38,128 bases of DNA from Lachnospiraceae bacterium (GCA_009780115.1 WRAQ01000030.1:1-38128); one strand, 5' to 3'. Shown: positions 23,861 to 31,459, counted from the stretch's first letter. Notes: generated by a model not told the origin, from the letters alone. Translations and numbers: made by a program.

Positions 23861-25378
23861 CTAAACTTGTTGCGCTATAGCGATTTGTTTGCCATCAAGA
23901 AAAACTCTGGCTATCGCCGGGATCTTGGAATTATTTTCGCAAAGCGCTGACATAAACGCTCTGTAAACTCCTCTTTTTACTGCTTCAACAATTTGATCAT
24001 TATTGACCACTGCATTGCAGCCATCCACCATGCCAACAAGTTCAGGGCCGGCCTCACGGGCAATGAACATTTGACCTGTGGAAGGAAATCCGCCGTTTTC
24101 AAAAAGGGAAATGCTGGGCGGTTTAATTTTGGGAATAGGGGACACATTAAAATGCCATCCCCAATCTTGTCCCACTAACCCTCCGGCTGCCTCTGCAATC
24201 CTACTCATTCCGTTAATAATCCCCATAACAATATTTATTAATAAATTTATCATGTCAATTATGCAATTAATAATAAGCGAGATAGGGGACCATATTACTA
24301 ACACAATACCATATATTAACTTAAAAACACCACCAACGAGGATTTGCGCGAGATTTAAAGAGACTATTCCCTTGAATATATCCGCTATTCCGCTGCCAAT
24401 ATGCTTAAAACCCATACTAATAGTAGTGGAAAAGTCTTTTATAGTCTCAATTAAATCGACTACTAAAGTCGCGATTGCTGCTGCTGCCGAAATCCCGATT
24501 GCTACCGGAATTATCGCAATATCTCCAAATGCTGTACCATTGAATATGGATAAATATCTGCTATGCGGGGCAAGTGTACTTTGAATTGCATCTATTACAG
24601 GGGCAGCAATTATAACAAAAGCACCTTGTCCTAAATAATTCGATACATAAGGAAACAATGATTCGATTTCTATGTAATAACCATCGTCATCAAATGCGGC
24701 AGAGGTAATGTCATGAGGTTTGAAAAATCCTTGCTCACCAATATTTTTAATATATCGGACCTTATATCCGGGAAAACCCAGTAATCCAACTACATCACCA
24801 TCGATAATAACAGCATCGACTTTAAGACGTAATGCAATAATTTGGTCTAGCCTAAGTTTTTTAATATTGATTGGTTGGCCGTTAATACCATGGACTTTTT
24901 GAATTTCATTATAATTTTCAATAAAAATATCCAATGAAATATTAAATCCCTTTGAATGGGCATAAAGAAAGTTATTACCATCTTCATTTTTATATTTATG
25001 ATAGAATTTATGTCCGGCAATTTTTTGCGGGGAAGCACCAAATAGAGATGCCGCAATATTATCAAGCATATCGATGGGGTCATTTAAAAAATCATCTAAC
25101 CCTTCGGTGCCTCTGATGCTGAACCCCCTGGCCCCGTAAGAGTCCTCAAAAACTATCCCGCAGAACCCGGTTCTGTGGTTGTCGTCCTCATAAGCGACTA
25201 TTGTTAAATATTCAAGACCGTGTCTTTCAAATTCTTCAGCTAAATTAGCTCTATCAGATGCTTTTAGCAATTTAATAATACACGTATATTCTTTCCAATT
25301 TCCAGGTAAATTAGCATAACCAAGGTCGGCAAGAAGGCTTTTATGCTTATCATTTAATGTACTTAGGTTAACACTCAT
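23861..25378 (-). CDS. lipase-like domain fused to tape-measure-type C-terminus
   Basis: This is a 505-residue protein. Residues 1-280 resemble a DUF2974/Mbeg1-type alpha/beta hydrolase: oxyanion-type RGTEG (89-93), nucleophile elbow FLYAHSKGFN (Ser142), acid-strand DGDVVGLLGF (Asp195) and HSRYL (His272), a complete candidate triad. Residues 286-400 are strongly hydrophobic (about four membrane-type helices). Residues 428-505 carry the TMP end GGFPSTGQMFIAREAGPELV and AVVNNDQIVEAVKRGVYRAF, as in TMP1 and TMP2. It starts with GGGAGG and overlaps the upstream membrane-protein stop (ATGA). The fusion suggests a hydrolase carried in or on the tail. Enzyme activity is inferred from motifs. Confidence 0.75.
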   Translation of the reverse strand: MSVNLSTLNDKHKSLLADLGYANLPGNWKEYTCIIKLLKASDRANLAEEFERHGLEYLTIVAYEDDNHRTGFCGIVFEDSYGARGFSIRGTEGLDDFLNDPIDMLDNIAASLFGASPQKIAGHKFYHKYKNEDGNNFLYAHSKGFNISLDIFIENYNEIQKVHGINGQPINIKKLRLDQIIALRLKVDAVIIDGDVVGLLGFPGYKVRYIKNIGEQGFFKPHDITSAAFDDDGYYIEIESLFPYVSNYLGQGAFVIIAAPVIDAIQSTLAPHSRYLSIFNGTAFGDIAIIPVAIGISAAAAIATLVVDLIETIKDFSTTISMGFKHIGSGIADIFKGIVSLNLAQILVGGVFKLIYGIVLVIWSPISLIINCIIDMINLLINIVMGIINGMSRIAEAAGGLVGQDWGWHFNVSPIPKIKPPSISLFENGGFPSTGQMFIAREAGPELVGMVDGCNAVVNNDQIVEAVKRGVYRAFMSALCENNSKIPAIARVFLDGKQIAIAQQV

Positions 25379-26208
25379 CTCTTATCCTCCCAATTTATTA
25401 TTGCATCAGAAAATTCATTCAATGAAAGTCCGGGGCCAAAATGATAAGCGTAATGAGAAATCTTTGGGGCAAATTCTTCCCAAATTTTTGTTATGTATAG
25501 CGGATAATTTTCAACAAATTCTTCAGATTTTTTATCATTAGCGGAAAAGGCTATTTGAACGCTAAACTCATGATTTGTAGCCTCAAGTTGTTGATAAACT
25601 TGGTAAATTGAATCCAAATCACTTTCTGACAATGTTGTTTTGATAGCTATTAAACAATTAAATCTTGTATCTTTATCACTAAGGAAATCCATAACATTTT
25701 CGCGCAACTCATTTAAATGTCCCAAATCCAAATCATTATCAAATATAATTATATGCGTTTTTGCATAACTCAAATTTTCAATCATCGAATAGTCAATTTC
25801 TTTATCAAAGTACCATGCTGCAAGAGCATTAAAATAATTATCCCAAAATTCACCTCGATTTCTATTACTTTCTCGAACATTTACATAAAAACCTTCCGGA
25901 CTTTTAGTCACCAGTATACTTTGATAATGGCTAGTATTAAATCCCTGCGGGGCAGGGATAAACTCAACTTCCGTAAAAGTCTGCCCATACTTTTCATATA
26001 AATATTTCAACATCGCTTGCTTGGTAATTTCCCATTCTTGAGCACGTTTGTTATCGTTAATATTACCTATCGTTCCGATACTCAATATTAATACAGAAAA
26101 TATTACCAGAGACAGGATTATACGGCGAACTTTTATGAAAACAGGGTCTATTTGCTCTGTATTATCTTGTTCTTGATGTTTTTTGAATATCTTCATTATA
26201 TTTTTCAT
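25375..26208 (-). CDS. membrane-anchored protein A, candidate immunity/partner of the lipase fusion
   Basis: This 277-residue protein has a basic N-terminus, one membrane segment (about 28-50, RRIILSLVIFSVLILSIGTI) and a large domain predicted outside (KQAMLKYLYEKYGQTFTEVE, then FWDNYFNALAAWYFDKEIDY and FAPKISHYAYHFGPGLSLNE). It is about 80% identical by eye to the next gene upstream. It is coupled by a 4-bp overlap to the lipase-fusion gene. A surface-anchored partner coupled to a lipid-attacking effector is the layout expected for immunity, but an accessory or loading role is equally possible. Confidence 0.65.
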   Translation of the reverse strand: MKNIMKIFKKHQEQDNTEQIDPVFIKVRRIILSLVIFSVLILSIGTIGNINDNKRAQEWEITKQAMLKYLYEKYGQTFTEVEFIPAPQGFNTSHYQSILVTKSPEGFYVNVRESNRNRGEFWDNYFNALAAWYFDKEIDYSMIENLSYAKTHIIIFDNDLDLGHLNELRENVMDFLSDKDTRFNCLIAIKTTLSESDLDSIYQVYQQLEATNHEFSVQIAFSANDKKSEEFVENYPLYITKIWEEFAPKISHYAYHFGPGLSLNEFSDAIINWEDKR

Positions 26209-26252
26209 TTTTTCTGCTCACTTTCATTTGTTTTAAGTAAGTATTATTTTTC

Positions 26253-26327
26253 TCATTTATCTAACAAAGCAAGGTCACTAAGAAGGCTGCTTTGCTTATC
26301 ATTTAAGGTACTTAGATTAACACTCAT
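26253..26327 (-). pseudogene. 24-codon stub of a second lipase-fusion gene
   Basis: Directly after the upstream paralogue there is a start and 24 codons reading MSVNLSTLNDKQSSLLSDLA then LLDK and a stop. The true fusion gene begins MSVNLSTLNDKHKSLLADLG. The DNA match extends into the preceding gene end (CTTATCCTCCCAATTTATTA against CTTATCCTTCCAATTTATTA on the plus strand). It shows that a whole partner-plus-effector unit was duplicated and one effector then lost all but its 5' end. Confidence 0.85.
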
Positions 26328-27154
26328 CTCTTATCCTTCCAATTTATTATTGCATCAGAAAATTCATTCAATGAAAGTCCGGGGCCAAAATGATAAGCGT
26401 AATGAGAAATCTTTGGTGAAAATTCTTTCCAGTTTTTTGTTATGTATAGCGGATAATTTCTAATAAATTCTTCAGATTTTTTATCATTAGCGGAAAAAGC
26501 TATTAGTATGCTGAATTTATGGTGATTTATTGCTTCAAGTTGTTTATAAACCCTGTAAATTGATTCCAAATCACTTTCTGGCAACGTCAATTTCATAGCT
26601 ATTAAGCAATAAATCATTATATTTCTATCAGTAAGGAAATCCAAGATATTCTCCCGCAACTCTTTTATATGTTCCAAATTCAAATCATCATATATATATA
26701 TTTGCGTTTTTGCATAACTCAAATTTTCAATCATCGAATAGTCAATTTCTTTATCAAAGTACCATGCTGCAAGAGCATTAAAATAATTATCCCAAAATTC
26801 ACCTCGATAGCTATTACTTTCTCGAACATTAACATAAAAACCTTCCGGACTTTTAGTCACCAGTATACTTTGATAATGGCTAGTATTAAATCCCTGTGGG
26901 GCAGGGATAAACTCAACTTCCGTAAAAGTCTGCCCATACTTTTCATATAAATATTCCAACATCGCTTGCTTGGTAATTTCCCATTCTTGAGCACGTTTGT
27001 TATCGTTAATATTACCTATCGCTCCGATACTCAATATTAATACAGAAAATATTACCAGAGACAGGATTATACGGCGAACTTTTATAAAAACAGGGTCTAT
27101 CTGTGCATTATTAGGTTCTTGATTATTTTTGAATATCTTTATTTTATTATTCAT
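26324..27154 (-). CDS. membrane-anchored protein B, paralogue of the 25375 gene
   Basis: Starting at 27154 (MNNKIKIFKNNQEPNNAQID) it has 276 residues, the same length and layout as protein A; a longer frame to 27259 would overlap the tail-chaperone gene and has no homology in the extension. It shares the membrane segment and the whole distal domain, including KYGQTFTEVEFIPAPQGFNT. Divergence is concentrated in the segment after NLSYAKT (IYIYDDLNLEHIKELRENIL against IIIFDNDLDLGHLNELRENV), while N- and C-terminal parts are nearly identical. It is now linked only to the stub, so it may act as an orphan immunity-type protein. Confidence 0.65.
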   Translation of the reverse strand: MNNKIKIFKNNQEPNNAQIDPVFIKVRRIILSLVIFSVLILSIGAIGNINDNKRAQEWEITKQAMLEYLYEKYGQTFTEVEFIPAPQGFNTSHYQSILVTKSPEGFYVNVRESNSYRGEFWDNYFNALAAWYFDKEIDYSMIENLSYAKTQIYIYDDLNLEHIKELRENILDFLTDRNIMIYCLIAMKLTLPESDLESIYRVYKQLEAINHHKFSILIAFSANDKKSEEFIRNYPLYITKNWKEFSPKISHYAYHFGPGLSLNEFSDAIINWKDKR

Positions 27155-27195
27155 TTTTTCATTATACTTCAAAATTACTGGAAAAAAAAGGAATT

Positions 27196-27851
27196 TCAAA
27201 CCTGACTCTTTTTCTTCTCTTTTGCATAATCCTCCACACGCTGTTTCATAATCTGCCAATCTTGCTGATTTTTCTTCTCAAACAAATCGGGGAAAGCATC
27301 TTCTAATTTTGGGAATTTCTTTGGATTGTTAACTGCTACCCCTGTAAGGGCTGCTCCGTTGTAAACAATCCAAGCAAGCAGTTGTGAAAAATCCTTTTGC
27401 TGTTCTTGTTGCGTTTGCGCTGCCAAATTTATGTCTCCCATCGTCATATTGCCGATAGACGGCCACGGGATACCAGCATTTAACGCTCTGTGACATAAAT
27501 AAAACGAATAGTTTTCCTTCGGGTCAGGCGTTATTACACCTGACCCTTTTTGAAAAAACCAGACACTTCAAATAGTGCATTCACTTCCCACATAAGTTCT
27601 TCAATAGAATGCCCTTCATCAATATACTGGTCAAACAAATCGGCCGCTTTTTCAAAAGGAAAATTCGCATTAAGCGGCTGCATCGCCCCCCAAAGAATAG
27701 TAATGATTGTTTCTATCATATTTTCTTGGATTCCCTCAAGCGCTGTAAAAAAAGATTTGCCTAATTTTTTTTCGATTGACATAATTGCTGATGCGGTCAA
27801 GCGTAACTTATATTCTTCTCCGCCGATTGTTAGTGTGTAAAATGTTTTCAT
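27196..27851 (-). CDS. tail assembly chaperone GT-type fusion, copy 2 (by -1 frameshift)
   Basis: Ribosomes that slip at 27552-27558 read on in the -1 frame to 27196, giving one protein that joins the upstream chaperone to QKGSGVITPDPKENY and then IVYNGAALTGVAVNNPKKFP. No stop interrupts the -1 frame from the slip site to 27196. The extension aligns with that of copy 1 (Q-E/K-GSG, PDPK-x-N, AWIVYNGAALTGVA). The downstream half alone has no ribosome site at its first ATG, which supports expression by frameshifting. In siphophages G and GT chaperones coat the TMP during tail assembly. Confidence 0.8.
27521..27558 (-). promoter_or_regulatory. -1 programmed frameshift signal, copy 2
   Basis: Minus strand: canonical slippery heptamer T-TTT-TTC (27558-27552), 5-nt spacer AAAAA, then stem GGGTCAGG (27546-27539) / CCTGACCC (27528-27521) with a 10-nt loop that contains the two zero-frame stop codons (TAATAA). 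Confidence 0.85.
27534..27851 (-). CDS. tail assembly chaperone G-type, copy 2
   Basis: This 105-residue acidic helical protein (MKTFYTLTIGGEEYKLRLTA, then TIITILWGAMQPLN) ends SGFFKKGQV. It is homologous over its full length to copy 1 at 31811 and shares its zero-frame end. Ribosome site AAAGGG. It is the zero-frame product; the frameshift site lies 6 codons before its stop. It belongs to the second, duplicated TMP module. Confidence 0.8.
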   Translation of the reverse strand: MKTFYTLTIGGEEYKLRLTASAIMSIEKKLGKSFFTALEGIQENMIETIITILWGAMQPLNANFPFEKAADLFDQYIDEGHSIEELMWEVNALFEVSGFFKKGQV

Positions 27852-27894
27852 AATATTTTTTCCCTTTCAAAAATAATTTTATAGTGTATGATTA

Positions 27895-28143
27895 CTATTT
27901 AATTAAGGCTTCGGGGCCGCAAAGCGGCCCCTTGCCAAGTACTTGGTACCCCTCCCTATGCTCACCGTACTCCTTTATACCAGGGATGTAGCGTTTAACC
28001 GAGTCAGAGAGGGTGGTGATATGATTTTCTCCGGGGCGCCGCCCAGTTCGGGTACTGTACATATTTTTCTTTACCTCCCGCTTAATACCCTAATGACATT
28101 AAAATGAAATTTTTTACGCTTTATTGCCAAACTTTTAAAAAAA
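27895..28143 (-). pseudogene. decayed, chimeric tail-tube copy with a residual 55-codon ORF
   Basis: This segment matches three separate pieces of 32155-32945: the intergenic hairpin after the tube gene, the tube codons for ITTLSDxVKRYIPGIKEYG, and the P2 promoter with the start of the 75-residue gene and the end of the sigma-like gene. Two internal deletions removed the rest; one junction has TACT microhomology. A 55-codon ORF (28062-27895, MYSTRTGRRPGENHITTLSD onward) remains open, with motif P4 and a GGGAGG site in front, so it may still be expressed. Confidence 0.85.
28081..28117 (-). promoter_or_regulatory. cluster promoter motif P4
   Basis: Minus strand: GTAAAA (28117-28112), 14 nt, GTCATTAGGGTATTAAG (28097-28081). 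It is the duplicate of P2 and would drive the second chaperone module even though the tube gene behind it has decayed. Confidence 0.6.
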
Positions 28144-28225
28144 GTGACTTTGGCGGGAAGTTTTTACAGTTATTTTGCCATTGCTTATTTAGTGCTTTTC
28201 AAATATAATGAGAAATGGAAATATT

Positions 28226-28234
28226 TGGTATAAT
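28226..28234 (+). promoter_or_regulatory. extended -10 promoter of the plus-strand insert
   Basis: TGG-TATAAT (28226-28234) is a perfect extended -10; no good -35 is seen. AAGGAG lies 6 nt before the ATG at 28260. This is a host-type promoter, unlike the cluster motif. Confidence 0.55.
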
Positions 28235-28259
28235 TTAGAATGAAATCAAGGAGATATAA

Positions 28260-28577
28260 ATGAAAGAAAAAGCAATTTATAAAATGATAGTAATAATGCC
28301 AGGTGGTATCAAATGTGATTTATTAATTTATGAGGATCGGTTTAAGATCAAACCTAATTTTTTCTTATTTAACGTTACTGCCCCAAATTTTAGTAAAACA
28401 ATTTATTTCTCTGACCTTTCAAATATTCATTTAAAAAAAAGTGATTCCACGCCAGGATACTTCTTAATTTCCGGAAAAGGTCCTGATTTCCGATTACAAT
28501 TCAATGAAAAGTATAATTGTATAGCAGAGCAAGCTTCTATATTCATGAATGAAAAATGCACTTATAATAAAATATAA
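28260..28577 (+). CDS. small PH/GRAM-like domain protein (unknown)
   Basis: This 105-residue beta-rich protein (KMIVIMPGGIKCDLLIYEDR, then SKTIYFSDLSNIHLKKSD) has a pattern like bacterial PH-fold proteins: about seven strands, then a C-terminal helix. There is no membrane segment. It is the first of three plus-strand, AT-rich genes lying between the two tape-measure modules, on the strand opposite to the tail genes. AAGGAG precedes the ATG. The function is unknown. Confidence 0.55.
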   Translation: MKEKAIYKMIVIMPGGIKCDLLIYEDRFKIKPNFFLFNVTAPNFSKTIYFSDLSNIHLKKSDSTPGYFLISGKGPDFRLQFNEKYNCIAEQASIFMNEKCTYNKI

Positions 28578-28592
28578 AGGATAGAAAATATA

Positions 28593-29141
28593 ATGAAAAA
28601 AACTATTTTGAAATTTTTTATGGTTGCATTTTTACTTATAGGCCTCATTGTACCAGTAGCTTGTCACAACGATAGCTTTAGTTCTATCCCTTTATTTTCA
28701 AACTCAAATCAGTCTGAAGTTATAATAGGACTAAATCAAACATATGAAGGTCATGGGCTAAAAATAACAGCTATTGGTATTAGAGCTATTCCAACACTAG
28801 AAATAGGGCGATACCAAACAGATTATGAAATTGTAATTGGCATTAACTTACTTGTCGAAAACACATCTAATAAAATGGTACATTTTGGAACTGATATTTC
28901 TGTATATATTAACGATTTTGAAGCCCCTCATGCCTATTTCGGATATTTTGATGAAGGAGGCTTAATAGGAAGCATTATGCCCGGTAGAAAAGCAGCTGGT
29001 TATTATCCTGTATATGCTCTAAAAAATACAAACCAAATCGAGTTAGTTATTGAAGTAAGTTATTCGCCAGCACGATATGTTACTTTTATCCTTGATGTCC
29101 CACCTATTGAGGAAAATGATGAATCATCAATTATATATTAA
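28593..29141 (+). CDS. secreted/lipoprotein-like DUF4352-type protein
   Basis: This 182-residue protein has an N-terminal signal (KKTILKFFMVAFLLIGLIVP) ending in VACHN, a weak lipobox-like cysteine. The mature part (about 45-170) has the pattern of DUF4352/DUF5067 Ig-like domains: GLNQTYEGHGLKITAIGI, INLLVENTSNKMVHFG and GSIMPGRKAAGYYPVYAL. Such domains occur in Bacillota surface lipoproteins of unclear function. It lies 15 bp after the PH-like gene and is probably co-transcribed. It could protect the cell surface or modify it (moron gene), which is inference from place. Confidence 0.65.
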   Translation: MKKTILKFFMVAFLLIGLIVPVACHNDSFSSIPLFSNSNQSEVIIGLNQTYEGHGLKITAIGIRAIPTLEIGRYQTDYEIVIGINLLVENTSNKMVHFGTDISVYINDFEAPHAYFGYFDEGGLIGSIMPGRKAAGYYPVYALKNTNQIELVIEVSYSPARYVTFILDVPPIEENDESSIIY

Positions 29142-29206
29142 GCACTTATCAGATATAATTTAAAAAAGTACTCAAATAAATTATAAAATTTAAAAGGATT
29201 TTTCAA

Positions 29207-29647
29207 ATGCTAAATATCATATACATATTTATAGTAATTATGTCACTTGCGGTATCAGGGATAGTTTTCTTTCTTCTTTTCTTTATCCTATTTCACATAC
29301 TCAAAAAACAAAAATCTCAATTATCTAGAAGAATAGTTGATTTTGTAAATGTACAAGGTAATGTAGTTCTCTATGTTGACGGCAAAATCGCGCATGGAGA
29401 AATGGGCTTCTTCAACTTTAAAGTTAACAATATGGAAATATTTCAAGTGTTTCCCCGTTCTCCAATCGGAATAGATTTAGAGCCAGGAATGCATACTATT
29501 CTTGTATCATATCCGCATATGGGCAATGATAAGTATCCAGCAACTACACAGATAGAAGTAAAACGAGGAACTAAATATCAGGTTTTATATACATATCCAA
29601 GTATAGTTTTATCACCTGCAAATATTTCTATTAGAGAAATCATTTAA
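29207..29647 (+). CDS. membrane-anchored small beta-domain protein
   Basis: This 146-residue protein has an N-terminal membrane segment (about 2-32, IYIFIVIMSLAVSGIVFFLL) followed by a PEGA-like beta domain (GNVVLYVDGKIAHGEMGFFN, then GIDLEPGMHTILVSYP and KRGTKYQVLYTY). It is the third gene of the plus-strand insert, 65 bp after the previous one, with AAAGGA as ribosome site. It is convergent with TMP1, with 30 bp between the stops and no terminator seen. Confidence 0.6.
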   Translation: MLNIIYIFIVIMSLAVSGIVFFLLFFILFHILKKQKSQLSRRIVDFVNVQGNVVLYVDGKIAHGEMGFFNFKVNNMEIFQVFPRSPIGIDLEPGMHTILVSYPHMGNDKYPATTQIEVKRGTKYQVLYTYPSIVLSPANISIREII

Positions 29648-29677
29648 TGATAATCAAGCTAATCTTTACATATTAAG

Positions 29678-31459
29678 TTAATTTATAAATGATAGTCCCC
29701 TTTCTTTTTGCACACGTTCTATCGCACTTGTAATTTGCCTTCCATCCAAATATAGTTTCACTTCTAAAGGATTGTTCTTTCCAGAGCCATTACCCATCAT
29801 TGCTTCACGGACAGCCCGGTAAACACCGGCAGATACCGATTCGACAATTTGGTTATTATTTACTACAGCATTTCTGTTCCCGATTGTACCAACTAGCTCC
29901 GGTCCAGCTTCACGGGCAAGGAAATACTGTCCCATTGCAGGAAATCCGCCTTCTGCAAAACCAGGTATGAATCTTGCAGCAATTTGAAAAGCCAGTTGCG
30001 CCGCCGCGATAGCGACTCCTAGTGCTGCGATAATATTGCCTGCATGAGCAATATCATTACCTCTTTCTGCAAGCTCATTTGCTTTTTTCGCAACAGGATC
30101 ATTTTTTTTAATTCTTTCGACAATATTTCCTAAAGTGCTATTAATCAAAAGAGAATTAGAATCTAACTCCGTTATCAAAGTTGCATTCAAATCATCAAAA
30201 GATGATTTCAATAATTCTGATAAATCAGCAAACGAACTAGTCCAAAGCTCCATTTTTTCATTATGAGATTCTTGCCCGAAAGTCATCAAATCATCAAATG
30301 ACCTCTGCCAAATAATCATTTGCCTTGTGAACGATATCGACCATAATTCCATCTGGGCGATGAACTGCAACCTTAACTGCGCATTTTGCACCGCAAATGA
30401 ACTGGTCATAGTTTCGTTTAGTTCTGTAAAAAGGTTTTGTAAATTCGCATCCAATATGTCAAACACTTCTCGGATAAGCGCATTTTGAAAATTCGATAAT
30501 ACTTGTAAAAGCCCATTCTGTTCAGCGAAGGACGTTAAGAGCCTGTTATTTAGATTATCTGACAATATCTGCGACAATCTATCTTGATTAGTAAAGGATT
30601 TTGTGAGCATCCCATTTAAATTATCTGACAAATTTTGCGACAATTCATTCTGAATAGCAAAAGATTCCAACAGCGTTTCGATTAAATTATCTGATAAGCT
30701 TTGCGATAATTCATCTTGAATAGCGAAAGAATCCAGCAATGTTTCGTTTAAAACATCTGATAAGCTTTGCGATAACTCATCTTGAATAGCGAAAGAATCC
30801 AGCAATGTTTCGTTTAAAACATCTGATAAGCTTTGCGATAATTCATCTTGAATAGCGAAAGAATCCAGCAGTGTTTCGTTTAAAGTATCTGACAAACTTT
30901 GCGACAATTCATCCTGAATAATGAAAGATTCCAGCAATGTTTCGTTTAAAGTATCTGACAAACTTTGCGACAATTCATCTTGAATAGCGAAAGAATCCAG
31001 TAAGGTTCCGATTAAATTATTAGATAAACTTTGCGATAATTCATCCTGAACAGTGAAAGATTTCATCAACATTCCGGTTAAATTACTTGACAAACTTTGC
31101 GACAACTCATCTTGGATAGTGAAAGACTCTGTCAAGGTCGCGTTTAAAGTGTCCGAAAGCGCTTGCATCAATTCATCCTGTACCGCAAATGATTCCAACA
31201 GCATTTCTGTCAAACCGTCTGTTAACGATTGAGATAAATCATTCTGTGCAGAAAAAACTGTTTCAATATGGCTATTTAAGTCACCCATTTGTTCAGGCAA
31301 GTCCCAGTCGGCAATAGCCTCGGATATCTCACTTGAAAAGGTTAATGTTTCAAGATTGCTTTGGGAAAGTGCCTCTAATTGTGGTAGGCTTCCGGCAAGG
31401 ATATTAGCCAATTTGCATAGTTCTTTTTGCACTTCATTGTTAACTGCTATATTTATCAT
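29678..31459 (-). CDS. tail tape measure protein 1 (TMP1)
   Basis: This is a 593-residue protein. From residue 69 to 333 thirteen phenylalanines are spaced exactly 22 residues (F69, 91, 113 ... 333) in a repeat of the type SDVLNETLLDSFAIQDELSQ. Residues 335-450 are a looser W/F helical part (SSFAVQNAQLRLQFIAQMEL). A hydrophobic segment (IAALGVAIAAAQLAFQIAAR) precedes the TMP C-terminus GGFPAMGQYFLAREAGPELV and AVVNNNQIVESVSAGVYRAV. It follows the chaperone pair and starts inside its last codons (20-bp overlap), as TMP genes do. Confidence 0.85.
   Translation of the reverse strand: MINIAVNNEVQKELCKLANILAGSLPQLEALSQSNLETLTFSSEISEAIADWDLPEQMGDLNSHIETVFSAQNDLSQSLTDGLTEMLLESFAVQDELMQALSDTLNATLTESFTIQDELSQSLSSNLTGMLMKSFTVQDELSQSLSNNLIGTLLDSFAIQDELSQSLSDTLNETLLESFIIQDELSQSLSDTLNETLLDSFAIQDELSQSLSDVLNETLLDSFAIQDELSQSLSDVLNETLLDSFAIQDELSQSLSDNLIETLLESFAIQNELSQNLSDNLNGMLTKSFTNQDRLSQILSDNLNNRLLTSFAEQNGLLQVLSNFQNALIREVFDILDANLQNLFTELNETMTSSFAVQNAQLRLQFIAQMELWSISFTRQMIIWQRSFDDLMTFGQESHNEKMELWTSSFADLSELLKSSFDDLNATLITELDSNSLLINSTLGNIVERIKKNDPVAKKANELAERGNDIAHAGNIIAALGVAIAAAQLAFQIAARFIPGFAEGGFPAMGQYFLAREAGPELVGTIGNRNAVVNNNQIVESVSAGVYRAVREAMMGNGSGKNNPLEVKLYLDGRQITSAIERVQKERGLSFIN
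30461..31255 (-). repeat. 66-bp coding repeats of TMP1
   Basis: Twelve consecutive 22-residue units without indels; units around residues 201-266 are nearly identical (DSFAIQDELSQSLSDVLNET repeated), showing recent unit amplification. Confidence 0.85.

Noticed and set aside
27155-27259. 35-residue N-terminal extension of membrane protein B
   Set aside because: It overlaps the chaperone reading frame, has no counterpart in paralogue A and no ribosome site.
28593-29141. Confident lipoprotein call
   Set aside because: The residues before the cysteine (VPVAC) fit the lipobox only poorly, so it is described as secreted/lipoprotein-like.
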